From NCBI RefSeq assembly GCF_002015085.1, contig NZ_MUXW01000003.1:124001-188000 (forward strand): a stretch of DNA of 64,000 nt. Direction: 5' to 3'. Of the stretch, positions 1 through 8,474 are shown piece after piece. Both the position numbers and the translations under genes were made by a program. Within the stretch, counting starts at the first letter, position 1. Each line of letters starts with the position of its first letter. The notes beneath the pieces are model-generated. The model made no database searches and was not told the DNA's origin. It saw nothing but the letters and a program-made list of their open reading frames with translations. The stretch is from Glaesserella parasuis (GTDB taxonomy: Bacteria; Pseudomonadota; Gammaproteobacteria; Enterobacterales; Pasteurellaceae).

Positions 1-1311
1 GCGGGGAAACCTGAGCAAGTAATCCATAACGGTAATACCGTTAATGAAGTTGCTGTGCTTGGCGAAGAATATGTGGGTATGCGCCCTTCTATGAAGGTGC
101 GTGAAGGTGATGTGGTGAAAAAAGGTCAGGTTCTTTTTGAAGATAAGAAGAATGCTGGCGTGGTTTTCACCGCTCCTGCAAGCGGTACGATTGTTGCAAT
201 CAATCGCGGTGAGAAACGTGTTCTTCAATCCGTTGTGATTAAAGTTGAAGGTGATGAACAGGTAACTTTCGAGCGTTATAACGCTTCTGAGTTAAGTTCA
301 TTAACAGCTGACCAAGTGAAGCAAAATTTAGTTAATTCGGGTTTATGGACTGCGTTCCGTACTCGTCCATTCAGTAAAGTTCCTGCGTTAGATGCAGTGC
401 CATCTTCTATTTTCGTTAATGCGATGGATACAAATCCATTAGCGACTGATCCTGAAGTGGTATTAAATGAACATAAACAAGATTTTGTTGATGGTTTAAC
501 GGTGTTAAGCCGTTTATTTGATGGACAAAAAACAATCCATTTATGTCGTGCACCAGATAGTAATATCCCAACGGCTGAAGTGGCTAATGTGAAAGTAACT
601 TCTTTCGCTGGTCCACACCCAGCAGGTTTGAGTGGTACGCATATTCACTTTATCGATCCTGTTTCTGCGACGAAAAGTGTGTGGTATTTGAACTATCAAG
701 ATGTGATTGCTATCGGTAAATTATTTACGACAGGGGAATTATACACAGATCGTGTGGTTTCGTTAGCTGGTCCTCAAGTGAAAAAACCTCGCTTAGTGCG
801 TACACAACTTGGTGCAAACCTTTCTCAATTAACTGCAGGTGAACTAGCAGAGGGTGAAAACCGTGTGATTTCAGGCTCTGTGTTAAGCGGTGCGAAAGCA
901 GTTGGTGTTCACGATTATTTAGGTCGTTATGCATTACAGGTGTCTGTGATTGCAGAAGGTCGTGAGCAAGAGTTCTTAGGTATGATTGCTCCATATTCAC
1001 ACAAATTCTCTATTACTCGTACTGTGTTAGGTGCGTTTAGCAAGAAATTGTTTAACTTTACCACCGCTGTTAATGGTAGTGAGCGTGCAATGGTGCCAAT
1101 CGGCTCTTATGAGCGTGTCATGCCGTTAGATATTTTACCAACATTGTTGTTGCGCGATTTAGCATCTGGCGATACGGATTCTGCTCAAGCATTAGGTTGC
1201 TTAGAGTTAGATGAAGAAGATTTAGCGTTATGTACCTTTGTCTGCCCAGGTAAAAATAACTACGCACCAATGTTGCGTGCAGCGTTAGATAAGATCGAGA
1301 AGGAAGGTTAA
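1..1311 (+). CDS. nqrA: Na+-translocating NADH:quinone reductase subunit A, 5' end missing
   Basis: NqrA is the peripheral cytoplasmic subunit of the six-subunit Na+-NQR complex, which oxidises NADH, reduces ubiquinone and pumps sodium out. The reading frame is open from base 1 (A-G-K-P-E-Q...). That is about a dozen residues into the usual protein, so the true start lies upstream of the window and the GTG at 55 is only an internal valine codon. The N-terminal biotinyl/barrel-sandwich-like stretch (GVVFTAPASGTI) and the C-terminal CTFVCPGKNNYAPMLRAAL segment are typical of the family. The stop is 4 bases before nqrB and an AAGGAAGG-like ribosome site lies inside its 3' end, so the operon is tightly packed. 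Identification is firm. Confidence 0.97.
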   Translation, partial: AGKPEQVIHNGNTVNEVAVLGEEYVGMRPSMKVREGDVVKKGQVLFEDKKNAGVVFTAPASGTIVAINRGEKRVLQSVVIKVEGDEQVTFERYNASELSSLTADQVKQNLVNSGLWTAFRTRPFSKVPALDAVPSSIFVNAMDTNPLATDPEVVLNEHKQDFVDGLTVLSRLFDGQKTIHLCRAPDSNIPTAEVANVKVTSFAGPHPAGLSGTHIHFIDPVSATKSVWYLNYQDVIAIGKLFTTGELYTDRVVSLAGPQVKKPRLVRTQLGANLSQLTAGELAEGENRVISGSVLSGAKAVGVHDYLGRYALQVSVIAEGREQEFLGMIAPYSHKFSITRTVLGAFSKKLFNFTTAVNGSERAMVPIGSYERVMPLDILPTLLLRDLASGDTDSAQALGCLELDEEDLALCTFVCPGKNNYAPMLRAALDKIEKEG

Positions 1312-1315
1312 TCAA

Positions 1316-2554
1316 ATGGCTTTAAAAGATCTTTTCCATAAAATGGAACCGGCTTTCCAGAAAGGTGGAAAGTATGAGAAATTCTATATTCTGTTTGAAG
1401 CAGCTTATACGATTTTCTATACACCGGGTACAGTAACTCAAAAAGATGCTCACGTACGTGACGCAATTGACTCCAAGCGTATGATGTTAATCGTATGGTT
1501 AGCATTGTTCCCAGCTATGTTCTACGGTATGTATAACGTGGGTGCGCAATCAATCCTTGCATTAGGCGTCGGTGACTTTACTCAAAATGTAGCTCAAAAC
1601 GTGGCAAATGACTGGCACTTTGCCTTAGCAAATGCATTCGGTGTGTTATCACAAGATGCTGGCGTATTTGGCAAAATGTTAATCGGTGCGATCTTCTTCC
1701 TACCAATCTACTTAACCATTTTTGCAGTAGGTGGTTTCTGGGAAGTGTTATTCGCAATGGTGCGTAAACATGAAATCAATGAAGGTTTCTTCGTTACTTC
1801 TATCCTTTTAGCATTAATCGTTCCACCAACATTACCATTATGGCAAGCAGCATTAGCAACAACCTTTGGTGTTGTGGTTGCAAAAGAAGTCTTTGGTGGT
1901 GTAGGTAAAAACTTTATGAACCCAGCGTTAGCAGGTCGTGCGTTCTTATTCTTCGCATACCCAGCACAAATTTCGGGCGACTTAGTTTGGACTGCAGCAG
2001 ATGGCTTCTCAGGTGCAACAGCACTTTCTCAATGGGCAGTCGGCGGTCAAGCTGCACTTAAACACGTTGCAACAGGCGAAACTATTACTTGGATGGACGC
2101 ATTCTTAGGTAATATTCCTGGTTCTATCGGTGAAGTATCAACTGTCGCATTAATGATCGGTGCTGCGATTATTGTATTTGCTCGCATTGCGTCTTGGCGA
2201 ATCATTGCTGGTGTAATGATCGGTATGGCATCAATGGCAACGGTATTCAACCTAATCGGTTCAGATACTAACCCATTATTCTCTATGCCGTGGCACTGGC
2301 ACTTAGTGTTAGGTGGTTTCGCAATCGGTATGTTCTTTATGGCAACCGACCCTGTATCTGCAGCCTTTACCAATAAAGGTAAATGGTGGTACGGTATCTT
2401 AATCGGGGTGATGTGTGTGATTATTCGTGTAGCAAACCCAGCGTACCCAGAAGGTATGATGTTAGCGATTTTATTTGCTAACTTGTTTGCTCCAATCTTC
2501 GACTACTTCGTGGTTCAGGCTAACATCAAACGTAGGAAGGCACGCAATGGCTAA
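1316..2554 (+). CDS. nqrB: Na+-NQR subunit B
   Basis: This is an integral membrane subunit (412 aa, many hydrophobic helices) of the NADH:quinone oxidoreductase sodium pump. It carries a covalently bound FMN and lies on the Na+ and quinone path. The flavin attachment motif S-G-A-T is at residues 232-235, so Thr235 is the expected FMN ester site (Thr236 in Vibrio cholerae, from family knowledge). Full family length. It starts 4 bases after nqrA and overlaps nqrC by 8 bases, consistent with translational coupling. A short ATG frame that begins inside it at 2475 simply extends nqrC upstream and is not a separate start. Confidence 0.97.
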   Translation: MALKDLFHKMEPAFQKGGKYEKFYILFEAAYTIFYTPGTVTQKDAHVRDAIDSKRMMLIVWLALFPAMFYGMYNVGAQSILALGVGDFTQNVAQNVANDWHFALANAFGVLSQDAGVFGKMLIGAIFFLPIYLTIFAVGGFWEVLFAMVRKHEINEGFFVTSILLALIVPPTLPLWQAALATTFGVVVAKEVFGGVGKNFMNPALAGRAFLFFAYPAQISGDLVWTAADGFSGATALSQWAVGGQAALKHVATGETITWMDAFLGNIPGSIGEVSTVALMIGAAIIVFARIASWRIIAGVMIGMASMATVFNLIGSDTNPLFSMPWHWHLVLGGFAIGMFFMATDPVSAAFTNKGKWWYGILIGVMCVIIRVANPAYPEGMMLAILFANLFAPIFDYFVVQANIKRRKARNG

Positions 2555-3323
2555 GTTTAATAAAGATAGCATTGGCGGAACACTTACCGTCGTGGTTTTA
2601 TTAAGTTTAATCTGTTCTCTTATCGTGGCAGGTTCTGCGGTGTTGTTAAAATCGGCACAGGAAGAACAAAAAGCCCTTGATAAACAGAAAAACATTTTAA
2701 GTGTTGCTGGTTTATTACCTGAAGGCACGAAGAAAAGCGAAATTAAAGATATTTATGTGAAAAACATCGAATCTAAAATCGTTGATCTTGCCACAGGTGA
2801 TTATGTTGAAGGCGTAGCGAATTTTGATGCAAAAGCAGCTGCAAAAGATCCAGCTCAAAGTATCGCTATCAATCCAGCAGACGATAAAGCAGATATCAAA
2901 GTTCGTGCAAAATATGCAGAAATTTACCTTGTAAAAGATACAAATGGACAAGTAAATCAAATCGTACTTCCATTCTACGGAACAGGTTTATGGTCTGTAA
3001 TGTATGGCTTTGTCTCTGTTGAGCCAGATGGCAATACAATCAAAGGTATCACTTACTACGAACAAGGTGAAACACCAGGACTTGGTGGTGAAATTGAAAA
3101 CAAACGTTGGCAACAAAACTTCGTGGGCAAAAAATTACAAAATGCTCAGGGTGAATCTGCAATTCGCATTGCAAAAGGTGCTTCAGCTGATAAAGATCAC
3201 GGTATTGATGGCTTATCAGGTGCAACACTCACCTCTAACGGTGTTGATGGTTCATTCAAATACTGGTTTGGTGCGAACGGCTTTGGTCCATATTTAGCGA
3301 AATTAAAAGCGGGGACTAACTAA
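2547..3323 (+). CDS. nqrC: Na+-NQR subunit C
   Basis: NqrC is the periplasm-facing flavoprotein subunit with one N-terminal anchor helix (about residues 11-31) and a soluble domain. Its covalent FMN site is visible as S-G-A-T-L-T at residues 224-229, with Thr229 as the expected attachment residue. I choose the ATG at 2547 (MAKFNKDS...) over the longer upstream frame from 2475. It is preceded by an AGGAAGG ribosome site and gives the family's normal N-terminus, 258 aa. It overlaps nqrB by 8 bases and shares the TAATG junction with nqrD. Confidence 0.96.
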   Translation: MAKFNKDSIGGTLTVVVLLSLICSLIVAGSAVLLKSAQEEQKALDKQKNILSVAGLLPEGTKKSEIKDIYVKNIESKIVDLATGDYVEGVANFDAKAAAKDPAQSIAINPADDKADIKVRAKYAEIYLVKDTNGQVNQIVLPFYGTGLWSVMYGFVSVEPDGNTIKGITYYEQGETPGLGGEIENKRWQQNFVGKKLQNAQGESAIRIAKGASADKDHGIDGLSGATLTSNGVDGSFKYWFGANGFGPYLAKLKAGTN

Positions 3324-3946
3324 TGGCAAGCAATAAACTTAAAGATCTCTTGTTATCACCTGTTGTGAATAACAACCCGATTGCATTGCAAATTCTAGGT
3401 ATCTGTTCTGCACTAGCGGTAACAACCAAGCTAGAAACTGCGGTGGTAATGGGTATTGCAGTAAGCTTTGTAACAGGCTTTTCAAGTATGTTCATTGCGA
3501 TGATTCGTAACTATATCCCAAATAGTATTCGTATCATTGTACAAATGGCGATTATCGCATCGCTTGTAATTCTCGTGGATCAGTTATTGCGTGCTTATGC
3601 TTACGATCTTTCTAAACAGCTCTCGGTATTTGTTGGTTTAATTATTACTAACTGTATCGTAATGGGACGTGCGGAAGCCTTTGCAATGAAATCTGGCCCA
3701 GTAGAAAGTTTTGTTGATGGTATCGGTAACGGTTTAGGCTACGGTGCAATCCTTGTGATTGTTGCGTTCATTCGTGAGTTAATCGGTTCAGGCAAACTCT
3801 TTGGTATTACGGTATTCCAAACTGTTCAAGATGGCGGTTGGTATCAAGCAAATGGTTTATTCTTATTAGCACCAAGTGCGTTCTTTATTATCGGCTTCTT
3901 AATTTGGGGCTTAAGAACTTGGAAACCAGAGCAAGTGGAGAAATAA
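3323..3946 (+). CDS. nqrD: Na+-NQR subunit D
   Basis: A 207-residue, almost wholly hydrophobic subunit of the sodium-pumping NADH:quinone reductase. NqrD and NqrE are homologous, inverted membrane subunits that together hold an Fe centre between their helices and form part of the Na+ channel (family knowledge). Here the conserved N-C-I-V-M-G-R-A-E-A-F loop with its cysteine is present at about residues 112-122. Full length. The start codon overlaps the nqrC stop (TAATG), so it is co-translated. Confidence 0.96.
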   Translation: MASNKLKDLLLSPVVNNNPIALQILGICSALAVTTKLETAVVMGIAVSFVTGFSSMFIAMIRNYIPNSIRIIVQMAIIASLVILVDQLLRAYAYDLSKQLSVFVGLIITNCIVMGRAEAFAMKSGPVESFVDGIGNGLGYGAILVIVAFIRELIGSGKLFGITVFQTVQDGGWYQANGLFLLAPSAFFIIGFLIWGLRTWKPEQVEK

Positions 3947-3947
3947 G

Positions 3948-4544
3948 ATGGAACATTATTTAAGTCTATTTGTTAAGTCCATATTTATTGAAAATATGGC
4001 ACTTTCTTTCTTCCTTGGTATGTGTACATTCCTTGCGGTATCTAAGAAAGTTTCAACAGCATTTGGTTTAGGTATTGCGGTAATCGTTGTACTAGGTATT
4101 GCAGTTCCAGCTAACCAAATTGTTTACGAGAACATCTTAAAAGATGGTTCATTAGTGGAAGGGGTTGATTTAACTTTCCTTAACTTTATCACCTTTATCG
4201 GTGTTATCGCTGCACTAGTGCAAATTCTCGAAATGATTTTGGATAAGTTTTTCCCTGCACTATATAGTGCATTAGGTATCTTCTTACCACTTATTACCGT
4301 AAACTGTGCGATCTTCGGTGCTGTATCATTTATGGTTCAACGCGAATATAACTTCGCTGAATCTGTGGTATATGGTATCGGTGCAGGTACAGGCTGGATG
4401 TTGGCAATTGTGGCATTAGCTGGTATTACAGAAAAAATGAAATACTCTGACGTACCTGCTGGCTTAAAAGGTTTAGGTATTACCTTTATCACCGCAGGCT
4501 TAATGGCACTTGGCTTTATGTCTTTCTCAGGCATTCAATTATAA
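3948..4544 (+). CDS. nqrE: Na+-NQR subunit E
   Basis: A 198-residue polytopic membrane protein, the partner of NqrD in the sodium-translocating NADH:quinone reductase. The conserved cysteine loops are visible: M-C-T-F-L-A near residue 25, and N-C-A-I-F-G-A near residue 118. These correspond to the pair of loops that coordinate the membrane iron centre in solved structures. It begins one base after the nqrD stop and ends 12 bases before nqrF, where a TAAGGAGCG ribosome site sits. Full family length, nothing unusual. Confidence 0.96.
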   Translation: MEHYLSLFVKSIFIENMALSFFLGMCTFLAVSKKVSTAFGLGIAVIVVLGIAVPANQIVYENILKDGSLVEGVDLTFLNFITFIGVIAALVQILEMILDKFFPALYSALGIFLPLITVNCAIFGAVSFMVQREYNFAESVVYGIGAGTGWMLAIVALAGITEKMKYSDVPAGLKGLGITFITAGLMALGFMSFSGIQL

Positions 4545-4556
4545 GGAGCGTATCGA

Positions 4557-5789
4557 ATGGATAATTTTATTTTCGGTATCGTGGTATTTACTGCCCTTGT
4601 ATTAATGCTTGCAGTACTTATCCTTGTAGCTAAATCAAAATTAGTGGACTCAGGTGACATCACGATTTCTATCAATGATGATCCAGAAAAAGCAATTACC
4701 TTGCCAGCTGGCGGTAAATTACTTGGTGCTTTAGCAAGTAAAGGTATCTTCGTTTCATCCGCGTGTGGCGGTGGTGGCTCTTGTGGTCAGTGTATCGTTA
4801 AAGTAAAAACCGGTGGTGGCGAGATTCTTCCAACTGAGCTTTCACACATCACAAAACGTGAAGCAAAAGAAGGTTATCGTCTAGCGTGTCAAGTTAATGT
4901 GAAAAGCAGTATGGAAGTGGAGCTTCCAGAAGAGATCTTTGGTGTGAAAAAATGGGAATGTACTGTTATCTCTAATGATAACAAAGCAACCTTCATCAAA
5001 GAGCTTAAACTTCAAATTCCAGAAGGCGAAGAAGTACCATTCCGTGCAGGTGGCTATATTCAGATCGAAGCACCTGCTCACACTGTGAGATATGAAGATT
5101 ACAAAGCGTTAATCGACGAAGAATATCACGAAGACTGGAACAAATTTAACCTATGGCGTTATGTGTCTAAAGTGGACGAGCCAATTATCCGTGCGTACTC
5201 AATGGCTTCATATCCAGAAGAGAAAGGCATTATTATGCTTAACGTGCGTATTGCAACTCCGCCACCAAATAACCCAGATGTACCGCCAGGTCAAATGTCT
5301 TCATATATTTGGTCACTCAAACCAGGTGATAAAGTCACAATTTCTGGCCCATTTGGTGAGTTCTTCGCTAAAGATACTGATGCAGAAATGGTCTTCATCG
5401 GTGGTGGTGCAGGTATGGCACCAATGCGCTCACACATTTTCGACCAGTTAAAACGTCTGAAATCTAAACGTAAAATGACCTTCTGGTATGGTGCTCGTTC
5501 TAAACGTGAAATGTTCTATGTAGAAGATTTCGACGGCTTACAAGCAGAGAACGACAACTTCAAATGGTATGTGGCACTTTCTGATCCACAACCAGGCGAT
5601 AACTGGGATGGTTACACTGGCTTTATTCACAATGTGCTTTATGAAAACTACTTAAAAGATCACGAAGCACCAGAAGATTGTGAATACTATATGTGTGGTC
5701 CACCAATTATGAATGCTTCTGTGATCAAGATGTTAAAAGATCTTGGTGTAGAAGATGAAAACATCTTATTAGATGATTTCGGTGGCTAA
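4557..5789 (+). CDS. nqrF: Na+-NQR subunit F, NADH dehydrogenase module
   Basis: NqrF is the electron entry subunit: it binds NADH and FAD and has a plant-type [2Fe-2S] ferredoxin domain. One N-terminal membrane helix (residues 4-24) is followed by the ferredoxin domain, with Cys70, Cys76 and Cys79 in C-G-G-G-G-S-C-G-Q-C and a fourth Cys111. A flavin reductase fold follows, with the FAD motif R-A-Y-S-M-A and the NAD(P) motif F-I-G-G-G-A-G-M-A-P. At 410 aa it is full length. It is the last gene of the operon. The flavinyltransferase gene apbE, often placed just after nqrF, is not here; a HEPN/MNT pair follows instead. Confidence 0.97.
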   Translation: MDNFIFGIVVFTALVLMLAVLILVAKSKLVDSGDITISINDDPEKAITLPAGGKLLGALASKGIFVSSACGGGGSCGQCIVKVKTGGGEILPTELSHITKREAKEGYRLACQVNVKSSMEVELPEEIFGVKKWECTVISNDNKATFIKELKLQIPEGEEVPFRAGGYIQIEAPAHTVRYEDYKALIDEEYHEDWNKFNLWRYVSKVDEPIIRAYSMASYPEEKGIIMLNVRIATPPPNNPDVPPGQMSSYIWSLKPGDKVTISGPFGEFFAKDTDAEMVFIGGGAGMAPMRSHIFDQLKRLKSKRKMTFWYGARSKREMFYVEDFDGLQAENDNFKWYVALSDPQPGDNWDGYTGFIHNVLYENYLKDHEAPEDCEYYMCGPPIMNASVIKMLKDLGVEDENILLDDFGG

Positions 5790-5801
5790 TCAGCTATAAT
5801 C

Positions 5802-5843
5802 AAGCGGTCGGATTTGCAAAAAAATATGCGGATCTGACCGCTT
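5802..5843 (+). terminator. stem-loop built from uptake-signal arms after nqrF
   Basis: The arms AAGCGGTCGGAT (5802-5813) and ATCTGACCGCTT (5832-5843) are complementary except at one position and flank an A-rich loop. The arms contain the AAGCGGT core of the Apl-type uptake signal, a common way terminators are built in Pasteurellaceae. No strong T-run follows, so termination is likely but not certain. Confidence 0.55.
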
Positions 5844-5869
5844 AAGATTTATAGGAAAGTAACAAAAAG

Positions 5870-6298
5870 ATGGAAACATTAGATATTTCGGCACTTGAAA
5901 AAGCCTTTGTTTCTCTGCAAAAAACGATTACTCACTTAGATAATCAAGAATGGTTTAATGCTCAAGATCCAATTATCCAAGATACGCTTATTGCAGGAGC
6001 AATTCAAAAATTTGAGTTTGTCTATGAATTATCAATTAAAATGATGAAGCGTCAGCTGAAAAGTATTGCTTCCAATGATACTGATATAGACAGCACAGAA
6101 TTTAGAGATATTTTACGTCTATCGGCTCAATTTGGTTTAATTGAGAACCCTGAAGAATGGTTAGATTTTCGTAAAATGAGAAATATCACATCACATACTT
6201 ATGATGAAAATAAGGCTATGCAAGTATATCTAGACATTAGTCATTTCCTAGTAAGCAGCCACTATCTTCTCTCTCAACTTCAAAAACGTAGCCAATGA
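5870..6298 (+). CDS. hepT: HEPN-domain toxin of a HEPN/MNT pair (HI0074 / HepT family)
   Basis: This 142-residue all-helical protein belongs to the HI0074 family, long annotated as 'nucleotidyltransferase substrate-binding protein'. HepT-type members act as RNases that are silenced by the partner nucleotidyltransferase, which AMPylates a tyrosine. The diagnostic R-x4-H-x-Y motif is complete: Arg104, His109 and Tyr111 in RNITSHTY. The downstream MNT gene overlaps its last 4 bases (ATGA), the usual coupled arrangement. The pair sits between nqrF and a convergent orphan thiP. HepT family and pairing are clear; activity as a toxin here is inferred. Confidence 0.9.
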   Translation: METLDISALEKAFVSLQKTITHLDNQEWFNAQDPIIQDTLIAGAIQKFEFVYELSIKMMKRQLKSIASNDTDIDSTEFRDILRLSAQFGLIENPEEWLDFRKMRNITSHTYDENKAMQVYLDISHFLVSSHYLLSQLQKRSQ

Positions 6299-6594
6299 TA
6301 GATTTAACCGAACAACAGTTACACCTTGTTCAAAGCATTCTAGCAACACATTTACCGAATATTCCCGTATGGGTATTTGGCTCAAGAATTAAAGGAACGG
6401 CAAAGCGATTTTCCGATCTTGACCTTGCATTGATTACCGATACCCCCTTAACAATTCACCAACAAGCTCAGCTTGAACTGGCTTTTTCAGACTCAGATTT
6501 GCCATTTAAAGTAGATTTAATTGACTGGGCAAGTTGTAGTGACAGCTTCAAACAAATTATTTTACAGAAGTATGAGGTTTTGCCTTGTCTTTAG
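6295..6594 (+). CDS. mntA: MNT-type minimal nucleotidyltransferase antitoxin (HI0073 / MntA family)
   Basis: A 99-residue minimal nucleotidyltransferase. The pol-beta-type active-site signature is intact: Gly29-Ser30 in WVFGSRIKG, then Ser40-Asp41-x-Asp43 in SDLDLAL. A third acidic residue is probable in the strand K-V-D-L-I-D-W near residue 75. In characterised pairs MntA adds AMP to the HepT tyrosine and neutralises it. It overlaps hepT at its 5' end and, on the opposite strand, overlaps the last 4 bases of thiP. Full length for the family. Confidence 0.9.
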   Translation: MIDLTEQQLHLVQSILATHLPNIPVWVFGSRIKGTAKRFSDLDLALITDTPLTIHQQAQLELAFSDSDLPFKVDLIDWASCSDSFKQIILQKYEVLPCL

Positions 6595-8168
6595 CGATTA
6601 TTCTGGTCTATAAAGAAAAATGGAAAAGCTGAAAATAGCATTAAAAGAAATGCAGTAATAGTCGCATCTTCAGTACGGTAACTGCCTAATTGTTGGTAAA
6701 GCAAATAAGGTAAGGTGCTAAAGTCAGGGCTACCAAAAAAGGCAATCACGGAAAAATTGCCTAGACTTGCCGACATTGATAGGGCAAAAGCATTGATAAG
6801 CGGTCGGATAAGATAATTTTTTTCCACAATCCACCAACGGCGAAGCCCCGTTAATCCCAAACTACGAGCCAACTTATCGTGAGAAACTAAGGCTTCCCAC
6901 ATTGCTGAAAACAACAAGCGATAGATATAAGGCAGTAACATCAAACCGTTACAAATTCCCACCAACAATAGTAGTTGCCAAGTGGTTAATTGCACATTGA
7001 TCAGCAGTAAAAATAGCCCAACGGCTAACATAAATATCGGCAAAATCAGGGGATAAGTACTCACACCTGCGAGAATGCTTTGCTTGATTTTCTGTTTATG
7101 ATAAGCAAGCTGGCGAGTTTCAAGGGCGAGTAGATAAGCAATGCCGATCACAAAGCAAGATGCGATAAGACTTAATAACAGCGAATAGCTTGCCGATTGC
7201 CAAAGTGTTGGCGAAAAGAGCCGTTGCCAAAAGTTTGATACTGAAATGGCGGTCCAAACTACATTTGCAAGCGGTAATAAAATGGTAAAAATTGCCCCGA
7301 AAAGCACCGCTTGTAGTAGCCATTTTTCCTTACCTTTAGGCTGTGCCGTCCAGATGTCAATCGATACAGACTGTGTTTTCACTCGCTGAAAATTAAAGCG
7401 TGTCACCCAATCCATTATCAGTTGTAAGCCAATCCCCACAAGGATTTGCACCATAATTAACATCACCGCTTTCGCAAAATCAAACTCAAAAGTCACCGCT
7501 TGGTAAATCGCCACTTCAAGCGTACTGTATTTAGGCCCCCCCCCTAACATTAATACAATTGGGAAGCTGGTAAAACAGAGCAGGAAAACCGTCGCATAGG
7601 CATAGGGCAAAATGCCTTTTAATATCGGCAATTCAACAATCCTAAAATAGTGCCACCCAGACAGATTGAGCTGGTTCGCCAGTTGGTGCTGATGTGTTGG
7701 AATAAGATGTAGCCCTTCAAGGCAATACTTTGCGACAAGGGGAATGTTCAAAAACAGATGAGCCAACACAATCCCTTGTAAACCATACAGGGAAAAATCC
7801 CACGACAATCCCACCGCTTGAGCGAGATGGGCTATCCAACCTGAATTTCCCCAAACCCCGATTAATGCAAAAATCACTACCAACGAAGGCAGAGCCCACG
7901 CAAAGGAAATCAGCTTATAGAGCAAGGTTTTGCTCCGAAAACGTAGGTAGAAAAAGCTACGAGCCAACAAAACACCAAACAGCAAAGATAAACTCGCCGA
8001 CAGCGTTGCTTGCAAGGTGCTGTATTTTAAAATTTGCCACGTTTCTTGCCACGACCAAAAGGTTTCATCGGCACTATGTTCAAATAATGCCCAGAAACTG
8101 AACGTATAGAGTGAGAGCAAGCCAACATAGCTTGCCCAAGCGGAAAATTGGGTGAGTTTTCGGGACAT
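6591..8168 (-). CDS. thiP: thiamine/thiamine-pyrophosphate ABC transporter permease
   Basis: A 525-residue, highly hydrophobic protein made of two homologous binding-protein-dependent permease halves, matching ThiP of the thiamine uptake system ThiBPQ. Permease (EAA-type) loops can be seen in both halves, e.g. near A-N-Q-L-N-L-S-G and A-R-S-L-G-L-T-G. The periplasmic binding protein ThiB and ATPase ThiQ normally flank it in one operon. Neither is here: nrfA diverges upstream and the HEPN/MNT pair converges on its 3' end. The C-terminus is slightly shorter than E. coli ThiP (536 aa, from memory) and could have been trimmed when the neighbour arrived. Function depends on thiB and thiQ being elsewhere. 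Confidence 0.85.
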   Translation of the reverse strand: MSRKLTQFSAWASYVGLLSLYTFSFWALFEHSADETFWSWQETWQILKYSTLQATLSASLSLLFGVLLARSFFYLRFRSKTLLYKLISFAWALPSLVVIFALIGVWGNSGWIAHLAQAVGLSWDFSLYGLQGIVLAHLFLNIPLVAKYCLEGLHLIPTHQHQLANQLNLSGWHYFRIVELPILKGILPYAYATVFLLCFTSFPIVLMLGGGPKYSTLEVAIYQAVTFEFDFAKAVMLIMVQILVGIGLQLIMDWVTRFNFQRVKTQSVSIDIWTAQPKGKEKWLLQAVLFGAIFTILLPLANVVWTAISVSNFWQRLFSPTLWQSASYSLLLSLIASCFVIGIAYLLALETRQLAYHKQKIKQSILAGVSTYPLILPIFMLAVGLFLLLINVQLTTWQLLLLVGICNGLMLLPYIYRLLFSAMWEALVSHDKLARSLGLTGLRRWWIVEKNYLIRPLINAFALSMSASLGNFSVIAFFGSPDFSTLPYLLYQQLGSYRTEDATITAFLLMLFSAFPFFFIDQNNR

Positions 8169-8327
8169 TTATATCTCGTTGATAATATTCTGCTGTCATC
8201 TAAGTAGGCAGACTATTTTAACATGAATAAAATTTTTCTTAACTAGAAGATAATCAATCAGTTAGAAAATATAAGAGAGAAAGATTGCCTAACAAAGCTC
8301 ATTTAATCACCATTCAATTTTTGCAAT

Positions 8328-8341
8328 TTGATTTTTTTCAA
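8328..8341 (+). promoter_or_regulatory. likely FNR box in the nrfA promoter region
   Basis: TTGAT-TTTT-TTCAA matches the FNR consensus TTGAT-N4-ATCAA at nine of ten half-site bases. It sits 134 bases upstream of the chosen nrfA start, in the 306-base gap shared with the divergent thiP. FNR control of nrf under anaerobiosis is well known in enteric bacteria. The site here is inferred from sequence only. Confidence 0.6.
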
Positions 8342-8462
8342 ACAAATTGCAGAATCCTCTAGTAAAACATTCATTCTTTTTATACATTTCACATACATCT
8401 TTTATTTATATCTATCTTATTGTTTTAATAAGAAAAATTATCATTTGCAGTGAGTTATGTGT

Positions 8463-8469
8463 GAGGAGG
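8463..8469 (+). promoter_or_regulatory. strong ribosome binding site that fixes a GTG start for nrfA
   Basis: GAGGAGG lies 5 bases before the GTG at 8475. The in-frame ATG at 8457 lies upstream of this site and has no comparable signal, so the GTG is the better start. Confidence 0.7.
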
Positions 8470-8474
8470 CTCGC

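Noticed and set aside
725..1000. Minus-strand ORF of 91 codons inside nqrA
   Set aside because: It is the antisense shadow of a clear nqrA reading frame and has no family features.
2475..2546. Upstream extension of nqrC
   Set aside because: It lies within nqrB coding sequence; the ATG at 2547 has the ribosome site and the normal N-terminus.
7730..8101. Plus-strand ORF of 123 codons opposite thiP
   Set aside because: Antisense shadow of a hydrophobic protein gene, with Pro/Arg/Lys-rich composition and no ribosome site.
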